Part shown: one piece after another, positions 1 through 9,915 of the stretch
Layout of the letters: each line of letters begins with the position of its first letter
Numbering within the stretch: position 1 is the stretch's first letter
Origin: a virus
IMG/VR virus record: IMGVR_UViG_3300027796_000300
Span: 1 to 24,144 of that record
DNA: 24,144 nt
Strand: one strand, 5' to 3'
Made by a program: the position numbers and the translations under genes
Notes under the pieces: model-generated
Told to the model about the DNA's origin: nothing
Seen by the model: only the letters and a program-made list of their open reading frames with translations
The model's database searches: none

Positions 1-1
1 A

Positions 2-691
2 TTAGATATCTTGACCGATTATATACCCGTCGAATGTTCCTTCTCCTGTCACGATGAATCCGAGCGTATCCTTTTTATTCGGACCGGAAAGAGTCGGAGC
101 CGTACCCTCTGCCCATTTGATTGTTTCGAACAATGCAGCTGTTCTTCCTCCGACGGAATCCTGAGTTATCTCTATCATGAAAATCTGCCCAACTGACGCA
201 TTGCTCAAAGCGATCGTTATATTTCCTGCGGGCATTTGGATCCTATTCCTGTTTGATACATCAAGGTCGATAGTAACTGTCGCGTCAGCATCGGGAGAGA
301 AGGAAGCAGTTACCGGTCCCTTATGGATTCCGCTTTGCTTATGTTCAGCCAGAAGAGCTTCGACCCATTTGTTGAAATTAGCCGCTGAAATTATGATTTC
401 GACATTCGCTCCTCCCGAATGGGCTTGTGGGGTCCCTTCTACGCCGCGGATGCAGTTTATGATGCTGTTTTCGGAAACTATTCCCAGGATCCTTTCCATT
501 TTTGCCGGGGTTTTAGCTCCGCTGGAATCAACTCGATCAACAGTTACAAGAACCGCCGTATCGGTCGGAAGACCGGTAGATGAAACGAGTCCGAAATGAT
601 CAACTGTCGAGTCGATTATTCCAGAAGCCTCCAACTGCCATCCGGTGTTAGGAGCTACTTTGAGGAACTTGTCAGTGTTTTTTGGTGTCAT
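2..691 (-). CDS. Putative tail tip or tail fibre protein
   Basis: This 229-residue protein is complete; its TAA stop is at 4-2. It is the last gene of the leftward structural block, 21 bases after the nozzle-like gene. Residues 1-110 are a mixed region with a TPQAHSGG segment. Residues about 125-229 are rich in beta-strand-like alternating residues and glycine, ending in GTFDGYIIGQDI, which resembles the C-terminal beta domains of phage fibre or collar proteins. No signal peptide or membrane segment is visible. Position and composition suggest a distal tail component involved in adsorption, but I recognise no specific family. A receptor-binding protein could equally lie further left, outside the window. 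Confidence 0.55.
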   Translation of the reverse strand: MTPKNTDKFLKVAPNTGWQLEASGIIDSTVDHFGLVSSTGLPTDTAVLVTVDRVDSSGAKTPAKMERILGIVSENSIINCIRGVEGTPQAHSGGANVEIIISAANFNKWVEALLAEHKQSGIHKGPVTASFSPDADATVTIDLDVSNRNRIQMPAGNITIALSNASVGQIFMIEITQDSVGGRTAALFETIKWAEGTAPTLSGPNKKDTLGFIVTGEGTFDGYIIGQDI

Positions 692-712
692 AAGATTATC
701 AGGTTAATTATT

Positions 713-2674
713 TTACTTGAAAAAATTAGATGGCGTTCTCAGCTTCTCGATGACTCCCTTGGCCTGCACTTTGAGAATGGTGAAATCTGAATCAAACGAT
801 TTCGAGTAAACATGGAATTGTATAGCATTCAGGATCTTTCCGATCCGCTTCGCTTTCTTAACGGATGCCTGGTTGTATGTTATCGGAGCATCTTCCTCAT
901 CTTTGAGTGTTATCTCTCCGAGGTCTCCTTTCCAGAATTCTATGGCTTGCAAGCTGTCGGTTATCTGTTTTGTGGCTAGCGATGAAAATCCTCGCTTTTT
1001 TTCCAGTCCGAGAACTTCGAAATATATTGTCCCGCTAGGCCTCCCAAGCTCTATCAGCGCTTCCTGGACATTGGCGAAAACAGTCGAATCATCAGAAATA
1101 GGAATCAGCCCGGATATCCAAGACTGATAAAAAGGCTTGCCAAGATCCCCCTTGATGTTCGGAGATATCTCGATTAGCCGCGTACCGTCATTAGGGATTC
1201 CAAGAAGCTTCGTTTTTCCGTCGCTCTCAGTGACTTCTAGGAATGATTTGAAACCGACAGTCCATTTCCAGAACCATTCATTCTGTTCCGTGTCCAAACC
1301 GAACATGATATCGTTTCCGTTCCCGCTTTCTGACGCTGTGAAGATAATCTTAGCGTCATACCATATCCCAGCTATATCGTTGATATTTTTCAATCCTCTG
1401 AATGACGGCCTGATGTTTCCTGAAAGTTCCCCGGTCGAAAGGATATTAGTGACATTCGCTTTGTTATTAAGGGAGAATATTCCACGACCATTAGGAATGT
1501 ATAGCGAGTCATTGGCAGAAACCACTCCGAGGGATGCCACTGTTCCGATCGGTCCAGGAAGCTTGGTCGGATTAGGAACGATGATAGTCGTATCGGCTAT
1601 CGCAGTCGCTTCCAAAGGGATCTGCCAGATGGAACCGGTTCCCGCCTTGTTCCTCGTTAGCGCGGTGGCTATAGCATCGCCTTTCCCGTTACGGAAGTGG
1701 CCGACCCATTCCAATTCCTCTCCAGTCCCTCCCAAGAGAGGCTGATACCCCCCTCCATAGAAGTCGGAGAATATTCCAAGATAATCCCCCGTGCCGCTCC
1801 AATAGATCAGGTCTTTCGTAATTCCCCACAAGCGGGATCCTGAATCGGCGATCATCTTGAAAGCCGGCGCTCCGGTCGTGTCGCTGGTCGGGCAAGTGAA
1901 AAACGGATTCTGGACGTATGTCCCATCATCTTTGAAAGTCACATCGGTCGTCGATGTCTCAGCTAGGAGCAACTGCTTCCCTGATTCGTCCGAATAATAG
2001 ATCTGATAGCGCGCCGCTCCCGGTACCGCCGTCCAGGACAATGTCAGGTATTCGTTGGAAGTCGTAATCCACGAGTTCCTGGTCTTATTGGTAGTCAGGT
2101 CGAATTCAGCGCTTCCCTGGGTCTCTCCTACATCGTTAAGAGCAGTCACCTTGTAATAATTGTGATACGATCCGGCAGTGAGAACGCTTCTCGTTCCAGT
2201 GAGTCCGGTAGGCGCTGCAAGCTGGGTATATCGGAGCAATACCGTTCCGTTATACCTGGTGAGCCTATCGACCCCGTTGGAAATATACAGCTGGTTGACT
2301 GATTGGCAGAAGTTGTATTTGGTGGCCGTTGTCGTGAAAGTCGCGCCGCTTACTTCGGTCCATGCTCCCTGATCGACGCTCTTATATGCTTTGCCGTCCG
2401 ATCCGACAGCTATCTTTTCCTGAACGCCGTCCGTCTTCTCATAGATTCCTGAGGCGATTATCTTCGCCCCTCCGGGAAGCTCTTGCCCATAATATGCCGT
2501 TCCCCATCTAGTCTTATGGCGCCCGTCCTGAACCATATACAGGTTGAGCATCTCCTTGGCGAATTTCTTCCCCAGAATGACATCGTCCAAAAGCGAAGCC
2601 ATGCCCTTGAATTCATCAACGACCAGCTTCCACGGTGTCTTGGCTATTCGTCCTCTTGTTTTGCGGATTTGCAT
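713..2674 (-). CDS. Putative tail nozzle (tail tubular B-like) protein with an FN3-like domain
   Basis: The 653-residue protein opens with basic residues and a segment around residues 20-60 (LVVDEFKGMASLLDD, YMVQDGRHKTRWG) of the kind found at the start of podovirus nozzle or stabilisation proteins. Residues about 155-255 look like a fibronectin type III-like insertion (APTGLTG at the start, then YKVTALNDVGE and YQIYYSDESGKQ). The remainder is beta-rich and repetitive, consistent with a beta-propeller platform (LWGITKDLIYWSGTGD, SLYIPNGRGIFSLNN). It starts 4 bases after the adaptor-like gene and is followed by the tail tip gene, which fits the T7-type order adaptor, nozzle, fibre. The role is inferred from order and architecture; there is no catalytic motif. 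Confidence 0.65.
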   Translation of the reverse strand: MQIRKTRGRIAKTPWKLVVDEFKGMASLLDDVILGKKFAKEMLNLYMVQDGRHKTRWGTAYYGQELPGGAKIIASGIYEKTDGVQEKIAVGSDGKAYKSVDQGAWTEVSGATFTTTATKYNFCQSVNQLYISNGVDRLTRYNGTVLLRYTQLAAPTGLTGTRSVLTAGSYHNYYKVTALNDVGETQGSAEFDLTTNKTRNSWITTSNEYLTLSWTAVPGAARYQIYYSDESGKQLLLAETSTTDVTFKDDGTYVQNPFFTCPTSDTTGAPAFKMIADSGSRLWGITKDLIYWSGTGDYLGIFSDFYGGGYQPLLGGTGEELEWVGHFRNGKGDAIATALTRNKAGTGSIWQIPLEATAIADTTIIVPNPTKLPGPIGTVASLGVVSANDSLYIPNGRGIFSLNNKANVTNILSTGELSGNIRPSFRGLKNINDIAGIWYDAKIIFTASESGNGNDIMFGLDTEQNEWFWKWTVGFKSFLEVTESDGKTKLLGIPNDGTRLIEISPNIKGDLGKPFYQSWISGLIPISDDSTVFANVQEALIELGRPSGTIYFEVLGLEKKRGFSSLATKQITDSLQAIEFWKGDLGEITLKDEEDAPITYNQASVKKAKRIGKILNAIQFHVYSKSFDSDFTILKVQAKGVIEKLRTPSNFFK

Positions 2675-2678
2675 AAAA

Positions 2679-3293
2679 TTAGATCATCGCTTTATATTTC
2701 ATCTTCTTTAGTTTTTCATTGGCGGCCAGCATATTCGATTCGTATTTATTGTCATCCGAATTGTCATCAAAGATCATAGCTGTGACATAGTCCTCAATGA
2801 ATTTAGGATTCGACATCTCCGGTTCATCCGTTTCTGACCCGGTTGTGTAGCGGGTCGCTTTTCTCAAATATGGCAAAGTAATTGTCCCGGTCATTGCCGG
2901 CAGTGATCTGAAATTTCCGCTTGCGTCCCAAAAAATATTCGGAGAAAATCCAGCTTGTGCCATCCGCTCTCCCTCTGATGCGTTGACTTCATTCCATTCC
3001 GATCCGTTGATTATCAGCGTCGCCATTTGGAATCCATCGCCCTGCATATTAAAAGACCTTATAAATGCACGGAAATCAGTTGGCAAAGGATCCGTACCCG
3101 TTCCGCTTAAAACAAGTTGCGTAGTAGTCATTAATTCCTTCCAGCTATATCCTTCATCAACCAGATCTTCCCATTCCGAAATGGCATCGTCGACATGGTC
3201 AATCCGCGTTAGAAGATCCTCGCTTCCAGCTTCAGGGTAATCAGTATCCTTAGCGAATTTCCTATGGACTTTTTTTAAGATGTCAGCAATCAT
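2679..3293 (-). CDS. Putative head-tail adaptor (tail tubular A-like) protein
   Basis: This 204-residue soluble protein has an all-helical N-terminal third (MIADILKKVHRKFAKD, then DHVDDAISEWEDLVDEGYSWKEL), a beta-rich middle (residues about 65-150) and a helical C-terminal tail. Helix-beta-helix organisation and size match podovirus gatekeeper/adaptor proteins that sit between the portal and the nozzle. It lies between the giant internal protein (5-base gap) and the nozzle-like gene (4-base gap), the expected place for that function. No family-specific motif is recognised, so the call rests on position and size. Confidence 0.5.
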   Translation of the reverse strand: MIADILKKVHRKFAKDTDYPEAGSEDLLTRIDHVDDAISEWEDLVDEGYSWKELMTTTQLVLSGTGTDPLPTDFRAFIRSFNMQGDGFQMATLIINGSEWNEVNASEGERMAQAGFSPNIFWDASGNFRSLPAMTGTITLPYLRKATRYTTGSETDEPEMSNPKFIEDYVTAMIFDDNSDDNKYESNMLAANEKLKKMKYKAMI

Positions 3294-3298
3294 ATTTT

Positions 3299-6200
3299 TT
3301 ATTTAGCGTTTATTATCTTGTTTCTTCTAGTTCTGCGTACCGGTGGCAATCTCCTGGCTATGAGCGGAAGAGCTCTCTTTCCTATGACGGGCTTCCTTGC
3401 CGTACCCGCGATGAGAGAGCTTATTTTCAGCATCTCAGGGTCAACCAACGACGGATATCTGAACTTCTCTTCCAGCTTCTTCGGCGCCCGGCCTTTAGTG
3501 AATCCTCCTTGACTTTCAATTTTTAATGCCTTATCAATAAGATTTTCTTTTTCTAACGTCAGTTGATCTATTTGATCCTGATCAATAGCTGGATCAAGAG
3601 TCGATATATACGTATTTATGGCCGTAATTTTTTTATCAGCAGCGGTAGCCCACGCTTTAACGTCTTTTTTGGCTTGCGCCCTGTCCATTTCAAGATTAGA
3701 ACTGGATTTATCCAATTTGCTTTTGCGAGCCGTCATGCTTTCCTTATGAAAATCTCCGTTTGAATCCTTGTACCAAAAATCTCCGTTATACTCACGCGCC
3801 CTGTCTTCCGAATCAATAAAGTTCTGCTTATCAACAGCGAAGCGAGCAAGCTTCTCAGTTTTAAATTCCTTATCCAAAGATTTCACATAGATATTTCCAT
3901 TGGACAGCTGACTCATGTCATCAGAAAGATTTTTTGTTTCTCCTGAAGCCTTTCCTGTTTTTAACGACTCTTTTTCTTTGTCCGATGCTCTTTCCGCTGA
4001 GACCTTATTGAAATATCCCAGATCATTTCCCATGAGCTTGTATTTCTCCGTTTGCATATCACTCAAAGGAGCACTGTTCTTATCGTAATAATCCTGAACT
4101 TCACCAAGAGCGCTTTTCCCGAATAGGAGTCCTCTGGCAATATTTCCAGGCGTTGAATCTACCGGAGTCATGACCTTGCCGGTATTATTTTCTGCATAAC
4201 CCTTAAGCAACGCTTTTCCTCCTTGATACATTTTGTCGATTTGCTTTCCGCCAAAAGGAAGAGCGAATCCAGTAAGAGGATTTTGAATCGCGGAAATCAA
4301 CGGAAGCCCGGTTCCGAATCTTGTCGGATCTCCCTCGCCGAAAAAATCCTTCCTCGGAATATTCAAAACTTTAGCGGCATTCGGGAATGTTTCTTTATCA
4401 ATCCCAAATCCGTATTCCGGATATACCCCGGCGAATGTCTGCCCCCCAGGAATATTGGAAAGCCCTTCTCCGGCTATCCTTCCGAGAGCCTTGGCAGCCC
4501 CAACCGCCTTATTGTCCTCATTTTTGTATTCGTCATATGCTTCGATCATGGAGTTGATCGGATCGAAGGAGACATCGGATCCGCGTATTTCCTTCACTAC
4601 GCGATTCATCAAATAACTGGCTACGGAAAATTCAAGCATTTTTTTCGCGACAACCAATTTTCTAGGATCATTCTTAGCGATATCGCGGAGCGCATACCAT
4701 TGGTTGGCGACTTCCAGTTGGAAAGGCGCCACCAGCTGCACTATCTTCGATTTCTGAAGGATCGGAACTTCTCCGATTCCGCGGCCGGCCACCATCTTCC
4801 TAGTCCAGTCATCGGCATACTTCACTGGATTGGCTATCCCATCGCTCAAGGCTTTCTGATATTGGGAATTCCAAATGAATTTCGTCCCGACCTCGTCTCC
4901 GATCCCAGTCATCCACACTGCGAATTTTTTGGTATCATTCAGTATTCCGGTATCGAATTTGTTGAATCCGTCGAAAGTCCTTTCTCGGATGAAAGCAGAC
5001 TGTTTTATTGGTCCGCCTTCCTTGAATATCCCGGCTAAGCTGCTTCCGACGGCCTTGGCTGAGTTCTTTATCCCGGCATTCGCGATGCCTTGAGGGATGT
5101 TGAAAAATTGCGCCAATGAGCTGGAAGCATTTCCCAGGATGGCATTGGCTTTGAATCGGCTATTAGCCCAATTGGCAATACTCAACGCTTTTCTTCCGAA
5201 TACGTTTTCTTGAAATGGACGATCGAGAGGATTTGTTTTACCAGCCAAATCTCTCGAAAAATTTTTAATGAATACCAGGAAATTATTTTCTTTGTTTTCT
5301 GCCTTCTCTGCAGGGGACGATGCCGTGCCTAGATTTTCCAACTGCTTCCCCGTGTTCTTCTTTAGTTTGTTTTTAAGATAAGCTTGAGTTTTTTCATAGT
5401 CCGGAATGTTGGCCAATTCCTTGCTCATCCATTCCGCCTGCGGTTCGCTCACTTCCTTGTCTATCAATATGCTCTTTATCCTTGCCGGATCGGATGAGTC
5501 GGATATCTGCTGGACAGGATCCATTTTCTGCGATAATTCTTCAGCCAAGCCTCTTCTGGTATCGTCTCCGGAAAAAGCGCCCTGCGGAAGCATATCCTTA
5601 GCCTCATCATCAATCCCCTTGAATCTCTGAATGAACGGGTCGATATGCTTGGCATAGGAGTGGTTCTTGATATAGTCCAGATAACCTTCAATAGCTCCGA
5701 AATCATTGGCATCCCCCTTTCTTTTCTGTGCGAAGGATAGCCATTTCGTCTTCGGGTTCGTAACGTCGGATGAAACAGCCAATGCAGGATCGATGCTGGC
5801 TGAACCTTCGAACATATTGCGAAGCCCGGTGAATCCTTCCGAATTCCTTCCATGGCGATAATAGTCCGCTCTTTGCGGGATGACCTTGCTGCTCTCAGGA
5901 TAAAGAGGATGGGTTGGGAAATTAGCTTCACGGACCGCGTTCAAATCATCAAGAAGCTCTGGATATTTGTTCCTGAACCAAGCATCAGCTTTGACGACCT
6001 TCTCCCAGTCATCAGGGAAATCCTTCTGCAGATCCGCCAGGCTTTTCTTTCCCTCTCCGAATTCAACGACTGCCTTATCGAGATCGCTTCCTTTCTTTAT
6101 GCCTAGCTTTTTGACTACCTGATCGAAAACCTCGTTAGTCAAAGCCTCTTGCTCCTTGAAAAGATTCCCTTTCGCCTCATCGAACGGATCAAGCAATTGC

Positions 6201-8626
6201 TCTTTGATTTTGGGATAATTCTTGCCGAATGCCGCCTCGAAATTGCGATAGACGTCTCTTCCGCCAGCCATGAGAGGGTTGATATCGCTTAGCGTTGACG
6301 GATCGACGCCATCCAAAAAATTAGTATTCAAAGATTTCTTGCGCGCATAGTAATCCTTCAGCTGTCCCCATGAAACTTTCTTCTTGATGATCCTGTCCAC
6401 CTGATCGGACAAGAGGTCTTTCGGCATCGCATTCTTTGGAAATCCCAATTCAGAAAGCTTCAAGATCCTGTCCGCCTGCTCATTGCCTATCTTGCGGATC
6501 TCGCTTTTTTTGTATCCGATTTTCCTCAGCTCATTGGGATAATCAAGAAGCTTCTTAATATCATTTATGCGCTCGTTCCTCTTCTCATACGCGCGCTTCT
6601 GATATTCGTTATATCCTCCTTCCGGAACATCGAAAGGAGTTCCGTTATCAGCTATCTTCCCCTTGCTTCTTACGAACTCCTCGATATCAGGCAAGGACAG
6701 TTTTTTGCTTGTTTCCTGTTTCCCATTGACGAATTCCTCTATGCTAGGAAGAGGCTTTTTTTCCGCATTCCCCCCGTTCACATACTCTTCTATATCCGGA
6801 AGCCTTGATTGCTTCCCTTGCGAAATTCCGGATTTAGTGCTAGTGTCAGATAAAGAAACGTCTAGTTGTGGCGTCGTTGCTTCCCCAGGAAGCGGACGTC
6901 GAGAACCTAGGGCCGACTCGTCGGCAGCAAGGTTCGCGCCACTACTAGGCGTTTTTGTTTTATACATCGTAGTCATCGACAGCGTATTGTTACCTGTCCT
7001 AACTTCCTCGATATAATAAACAGTCCCGTTGTATTTTTTCGAATATTTCAACGCATTCAGTCCCTGTTTTGTTTTTGCTGCAAAAGCCACGGTACTTGGA
7101 TTTTCTATAATATCCGGAATAAATTTGAAATCATCAACAGTAAGAGGAATTTCATCTTTAGAATGTTTTTTTAAAGAGTGCCTCAATGCATAATTATCCA
7201 CCTCATGATTGAACTGGGACACATCTATCCCGGTCTTTTCCTGGATTATCTTTGCCGATCGAGGATTAGCTTTACCGACGGTGATCACTTGGCGCTTATA
7301 AGGAGAAAATTCAGATCTGGAAAGGTTGGCTATGTCTTCCCCTATGTCTCCCGACGGCTTCGGAGCCGGCGCCTGGACATTCTGAGGGGCCACAAAACCA
7401 GGCTCTGCGGTGTCCAAACCAGCCTTCTGATTATCTATCTGCCTTCCGACCAATTCCTTCGCCTTAGCCTGTTTTTTAGCGATGACATCTTCCGAAGAAA
7501 CAACCTTCGGCTTTCTCATGTTCACATCTTCGATATTGAGTCCAGGTCTAGCAGTCAGAACTTTTCCCGTGACGCTTTCCGGAACGAACGGATTCCTGAC
7601 TGTTTCAATCACCTTCCTTTCGCTTCCTGGAATCGGACGAGTCGCCGGATCTCCTCCCGAAAAAACACCTGGAATGACTTCGTATTCGCTCTTTGTAGTG
7701 ACGCGCTTAGAATACGGATTCCTGAAATTGGAAATATCCTTTGAAATGTTGGAAGCCTCTTTGGTGATTCCCTCTGCCACCGGCTTTCCCACCACGCCGA
7801 ATCCAGCGCCCATTGCCGTTCCCATTCCAGGAACGAAATCCTTGGGAGTCGCTTTCCCTTTGTCCGCTATATTGCCCAGAACATCAAAGCCATAACCGGT
7901 TCCCGCTCCTGCCGCTAATCTTTTGAGCTTGGAAGCGTTTTCCATCCAATTCAAGGCCTTCGGAGTCTTTCCAGCCGTAGCCACTTCCAAGACGGCTTTC
8001 CCTGTGTCAGCCAGCATGGAAGCCGGGGAAGTATTCGATATAGTCGGCAATATTCCAGTATTGCCTTTTTCGTATTGTTCCCTGACATTCGGATCGGTTG
8101 CATAAGCCAAACCTTCCCCGAAAATCTTCGGAGCCTTAGAAGCAACATTGAGCGTTCCGCCGATCATCTCCTTTCCTGTTTTCAAAGCAGCGCCAGGAAT
8201 CTCGCGAACGAAATCCCTCGCCCGGACATTTTCAGTCGGTTTGAAATAGCTGGTCCTTTCCAGCGGCTTCGATACTTTCATCGGATCATCGAATACGTCC
8301 CCCGAAGCGTCGTATGTCTTCTTGGCGAAGTTCTTTATCGGCTGGATTGCCTTGCTCTGGATTTTCGGCGCTATCTCCTTGCTGGCATAATCCATGGGAG
8401 ACGGATATTTCTGCGTAAAATCCTCCTCCGGTTTGACATAGTTGTCATCGAAGCTTTGCAATTTAGGCGCGACATAATCATCCGCTTTCTGCGTGGCGTT
8501 TCCCAGATAATTTTTAGCGCTATTGTAAGCATAGCCAAGACCACTGGAAACAGCCTTTTGGACAGGCTCTTCCCAGTCTTGCAATTTCTTTTTAGCTTTC
8601 TTGTAAAAATCGGAAAGGAATCCCAT
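3299..8626 (-). CDS. Giant internal virion (ejection) protein with a PBECR-like nuclease segment
   Basis: At 1775 residues this is the largest gene here. Size, location before the tail genes and long helical stretches suggest a T7 gp16-like ejection protein that enters the host with the DNA. Residues about 445-560 look like a phage Barnase-EndoU-ColicinE5/D-RelE-like (PBECR) nuclease: Arg482 and His483 open an RHSLKKH motif, then LTVDDFKFIPDIIENP, YYIEEVRTG and a TTMYK end at residue 554. Three LPxIEEFV-type repeats follow at residues 609, 626 and 645. Residues about 690-1100 are charged helical sequence. Residues about 1110-1350 contain amphipathic or hydrophobic segments (SSSLAQFFNIPQG, IVQLVAPFQLEVANQWY). 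The last 30 residues are very basic (RRLPPVRRTRRNK), possibly binding DNA. It is a multi-domain 'polyvalent' protein; the catalytic role is inferred. Confidence 0.75.
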   Translation of the reverse strand: MGFLSDFYKKAKKKLQDWEEPVQKAVSSGLGYAYNSAKNYLGNATQKADDYVAPKLQSFDDNYVKPEEDFTQKYPSPMDYASKEIAPKIQSKAIQPIKNFAKKTYDASGDVFDDPMKVSKPLERTSYFKPTENVRARDFVREIPGAALKTGKEMIGGTLNVASKAPKIFGEGLAYATDPNVREQYEKGNTGILPTISNTSPASMLADTGKAVLEVATAGKTPKALNWMENASKLKRLAAGAGTGYGFDVLGNIADKGKATPKDFVPGMGTAMGAGFGVVGKPVAEGITKEASNISKDISNFRNPYSKRVTTKSEYEVIPGVFSGGDPATRPIPGSERKVIETVRNPFVPESVTGKVLTARPGLNIEDVNMRKPKVVSSEDVIAKKQAKAKELVGRQIDNQKAGLDTAEPGFVAPQNVQAPAPKPSGDIGEDIANLSRSEFSPYKRQVITVGKANPRSAKIIQEKTGIDVSQFNHEVDNYALRHSLKKHSKDEIPLTVDDFKFIPDIIENPSTVAFAAKTKQGLNALKYSKKYNGTVYYIEEVRTGNNTLSMTTMYKTKTPSSGANLAADESALGSRRPLPGEATTPQLDVSLSDTSTKSGISQGKQSRLPDIEEYVNGGNAEKKPLPSIEEFVNGKQETSKKLSLPDIEEFVRSKGKIADNGTPFDVPEGGYNEYQKRAYEKRNERINDIKKLLDYPNELRKIGYKKSEIRKIGNEQADRILKLSELGFPKNAMPKDLLSDQVDRIIKKKVSWGQLKDYYARKKSLNTNFLDGVDPSTLSDINPLMAGGRDVYRNFEAAFGKNYPKIKEQLLDPFDEAKGNLFKEQEALTNEVFDQVVKKLGIKKGSDLDKAVVEFGEGKKSLADLQKDFPDDWEKVVKADAWFRNKYPELLDDLNAVREANFPTHPLYPESSKVIPQRADYYRHGRNSEGFTGLRNMFEGSASIDPALAVSSDVTNPKTKWLSFAQKRKGDANDFGAIEGYLDYIKNHSYAKHIDPFIQRFKGIDDEAKDMLPQGAFSGDDTRRGLAEELSQKMDPVQQISDSSDPARIKSILIDKEVSEPQAEWMSKELANIPDYEKTQAYLKNKLKKNTGKQLENLGTASSPAEKAENKENNFLVFIKNFSRDLAGKTNPLDRPFQENVFGRKALSIANWANSRFKANAILGNASSSLAQFFNIPQGIANAGIKNSAKAVGSSLAGIFKEGGPIKQSAFIRERTFDGFNKFDTGILNDTKKFAVWMTGIGDEVGTKFIWNSQYQKALSDGIANPVKYADDWTRKMVAGRGIGEVPILQKSKIVQLVAPFQLEVANQWYALRDIAKNDPRKLVVAKKMLEFSVASYLMNRVVKEIRGSDVSFDPINSMIEAYDEYKNEDNKAVGAAKALGRIAGEGLSNIPGGQTFAGVYPEYGFGIDKETFPNAAKVLNIPRKDFFGEGDPTRFGTGLPLISAIQNPLTGFALPFGGKQIDKMYQGGKALLKGYAENNTGKVMTPVDSTPGNIARGLLFGKSALGEVQDYYDKNSAPLSDMQTEKYKLMGNDLGYFNKVSAERASDKEKESLKTGKASGETKNLSDDMSQLSNGNIYVKSLDKEFKTEKLARFAVDKQNFIDSEDRAREYNGDFWYKDSNGDFHKESMTARKSKLDKSSSNLEMDRAQAKKDVKAWATAADKKITAINTYISTLDPAIDQDQIDQLTLEKENLIDKALKIESQGGFTKGRAPKKLEEKFRYPSLVDPEMLKISSLIAGTARKPVIGKRALPLIARRLPPVRRTRRNKIINAK

Positions 8627-8644
8627 GTCGTTTCTTATTATTTT

Positions 8645-9847
8645 TTAAGCAGTGATCGGATCGCCGTTCTCATCCACCTCGTTGCCGGCAGCATCCTCAT
8701 ATGCGATAGGATTTCCGGCCGCGTCACGTGATTTCACTTTTATCTTCTTGCCCTGATTATTTTGAGGGTCGAACCAGTCTTCAGCATTGTTCGGATCAGT
8801 GAGATCGATAGTCTCTGAAAAATCAGGCGTATCGAGTTCGGCCGGAGCATCCACATCGACAGCAGCCACATCCAATGCATCGGCCAGTCCCCCGTATTCC
8901 ATATACTTAGCAGCTAGATTATCCCTGAATGACTTGGCCTTGTTCTGTATGTCGCTTATTCCGCTAAGAAGCTTATTGAGGTTCCTATCGCTAAGAGCCT
9001 TGATATCGCTTTCCTTCCATCCGGATTTGTTCTTGCTCAGCCTCTCGAGAGCGTCCTTCTGTTCGTTGTAATCATCCAGCGCCTGTTTCCTTGCCTCCTT
9101 CTCCCATTCATAGGCTTGGGAGCGCTTCGTGTTGTATTCTTCCAGTGCATTCTGAGCTGCCTGGTTCTGTTTGCTGGTCTCATCCCCATAGCTTGTCAAT
9201 ACTCCGGCCCTTGTCTTTCCAGCGCTTTCAGCGATCGCTCTGGCGGCCGCCCTGCTGGCACTTCCTCCGCTGGCGCCTTTGATCCCCAACATCACGTTGG
9301 TGTTATCCATGCTCTTCCTGGTGTCTCCAGCCAAAGTATCAAGATCCTTCTTCTGGTTCTGCTCGATCAGTGTCTTGTTCCCAGTGATAGCGTCGTCGGT
9401 CTTCTTCTTGTAATTATCAAGAGCTGAGATATATTGGTCCCTGACTTTGCCAAGGTTTCCGATGTAGTTCTTGGAAGTGCTAAGGGATTTCTTGGTGGAA
9501 CTGATCAGGTCCCCGGTATCGTCCCATCCCTTTCCGATCGAGGCGATGATCTTGGAATCGTTCGAATTGTTGGTATTCCCTCCCGAACCGGTCGTTTTGC
9601 TCGGACTGGAAATATCGGATGGCTTTTCAGGATCGATAGGAAATCGATTGGTGTTGTCTTCTTTTGTTTGTGCAGGTTTTGTTTCATCATAAAGTCCTCC
9701 GGAGGTATCTTTTCCAACTGCCAGATCCCTTCTGTATTTGTCCGCCACTGCAGACAAGCTGCCCGATTTTATTCCGGTAGTTACTAATCCGTAAATTTCA
9801 TTTACCCCCTTTGAGGCTTTATTGCTAGCATTTGGTATGAGTGCCAT
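8645..9847 (-). CDS. Putative internal virion protein (ejectosome component)
   Basis: The 400-residue protein has a polar Ser/Asn/Thr-rich N-terminal third (residues about 45-100, including a GSGGNTNNSND run), a long helical, coiled-coil-prone centre (residues about 110-310) and an acidic C-terminal third rich in Asp and Glu. The central GASGGSASRAAARAIAESAG stretch is typical of small, Ala-rich ejection proteins in podoviruses. It is immediately upstream of the giant internal protein (18-base gap), as expected for a pair that forms the ejection channel. Its 5' side faces the divergent plus-strand moron. No SD precedes the ATG. No enzymatic motif is seen. Confidence 0.55.
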   Translation of the reverse strand: MALIPNASNKASKGVNEIYGLVTTGIKSGSLSAVADKYRRDLAVGKDTSGGLYDETKPAQTKEDNTNRFPIDPEKPSDISSPSKTTGSGGNTNNSNDSKIIASIGKGWDDTGDLISSTKKSLSTSKNYIGNLGKVRDQYISALDNYKKKTDDAITGNKTLIEQNQKKDLDTLAGDTRKSMDNTNVMLGIKGASGGSASRAAARAIAESAGKTRAGVLTSYGDETSKQNQAAQNALEEYNTKRSQAYEWEKEARKQALDDYNEQKDALERLSKNKSGWKESDIKALSDRNLNKLLSGISDIQNKAKSFRDNLAAKYMEYGGLADALDVAAVDVDAPAELDTPDFSETIDLTDPNNAEDWFDPQNNQGKKIKVKSRDAAGNPIAYEDAAGNEVDENGDPITA

Positions 9848-9886
9848 GTTTTTTTGGTCTTTGCAGCTGCTTTAAAGGCAGCGCTA

Positions 9887-9915
9887 TTGACTTGTTTAGT
9901 TGCTTATTGTATATT
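9887..9915 (+). promoter_or_regulatory. Sigma70-like promoter of the plus-strand moron
   Basis: The -35 box TTGACT (9887-9892) and -10 box TATATT (9910-9915) are separated by exactly 17 bases. Both are close to consensus. A start near 9922 would leave only about 12 untranslated bases before the ATG at 9935, so the signal peptidase mRNA would be almost leaderless. It is the only evident promoter in the plus direction and reads away from the late genes. Confidence 0.75.

Noticed and set aside
4223-5038. Long plus-strand ORF of 271 codons opposite the giant internal protein gene (similar cases at 1137-1745 and 8075-8731)
   Set aside because: These are mirror frames of highly biased minus-strand genes; they have no RBS, no recognisable domains and unnatural composition.
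9866-9882. GCTGC/GCAGC inverted repeat in the divergent gap as a terminator
   Set aside because: The stem is only 5 bp and no T-tract follows on either strand; it may simply be part of the promoter region.
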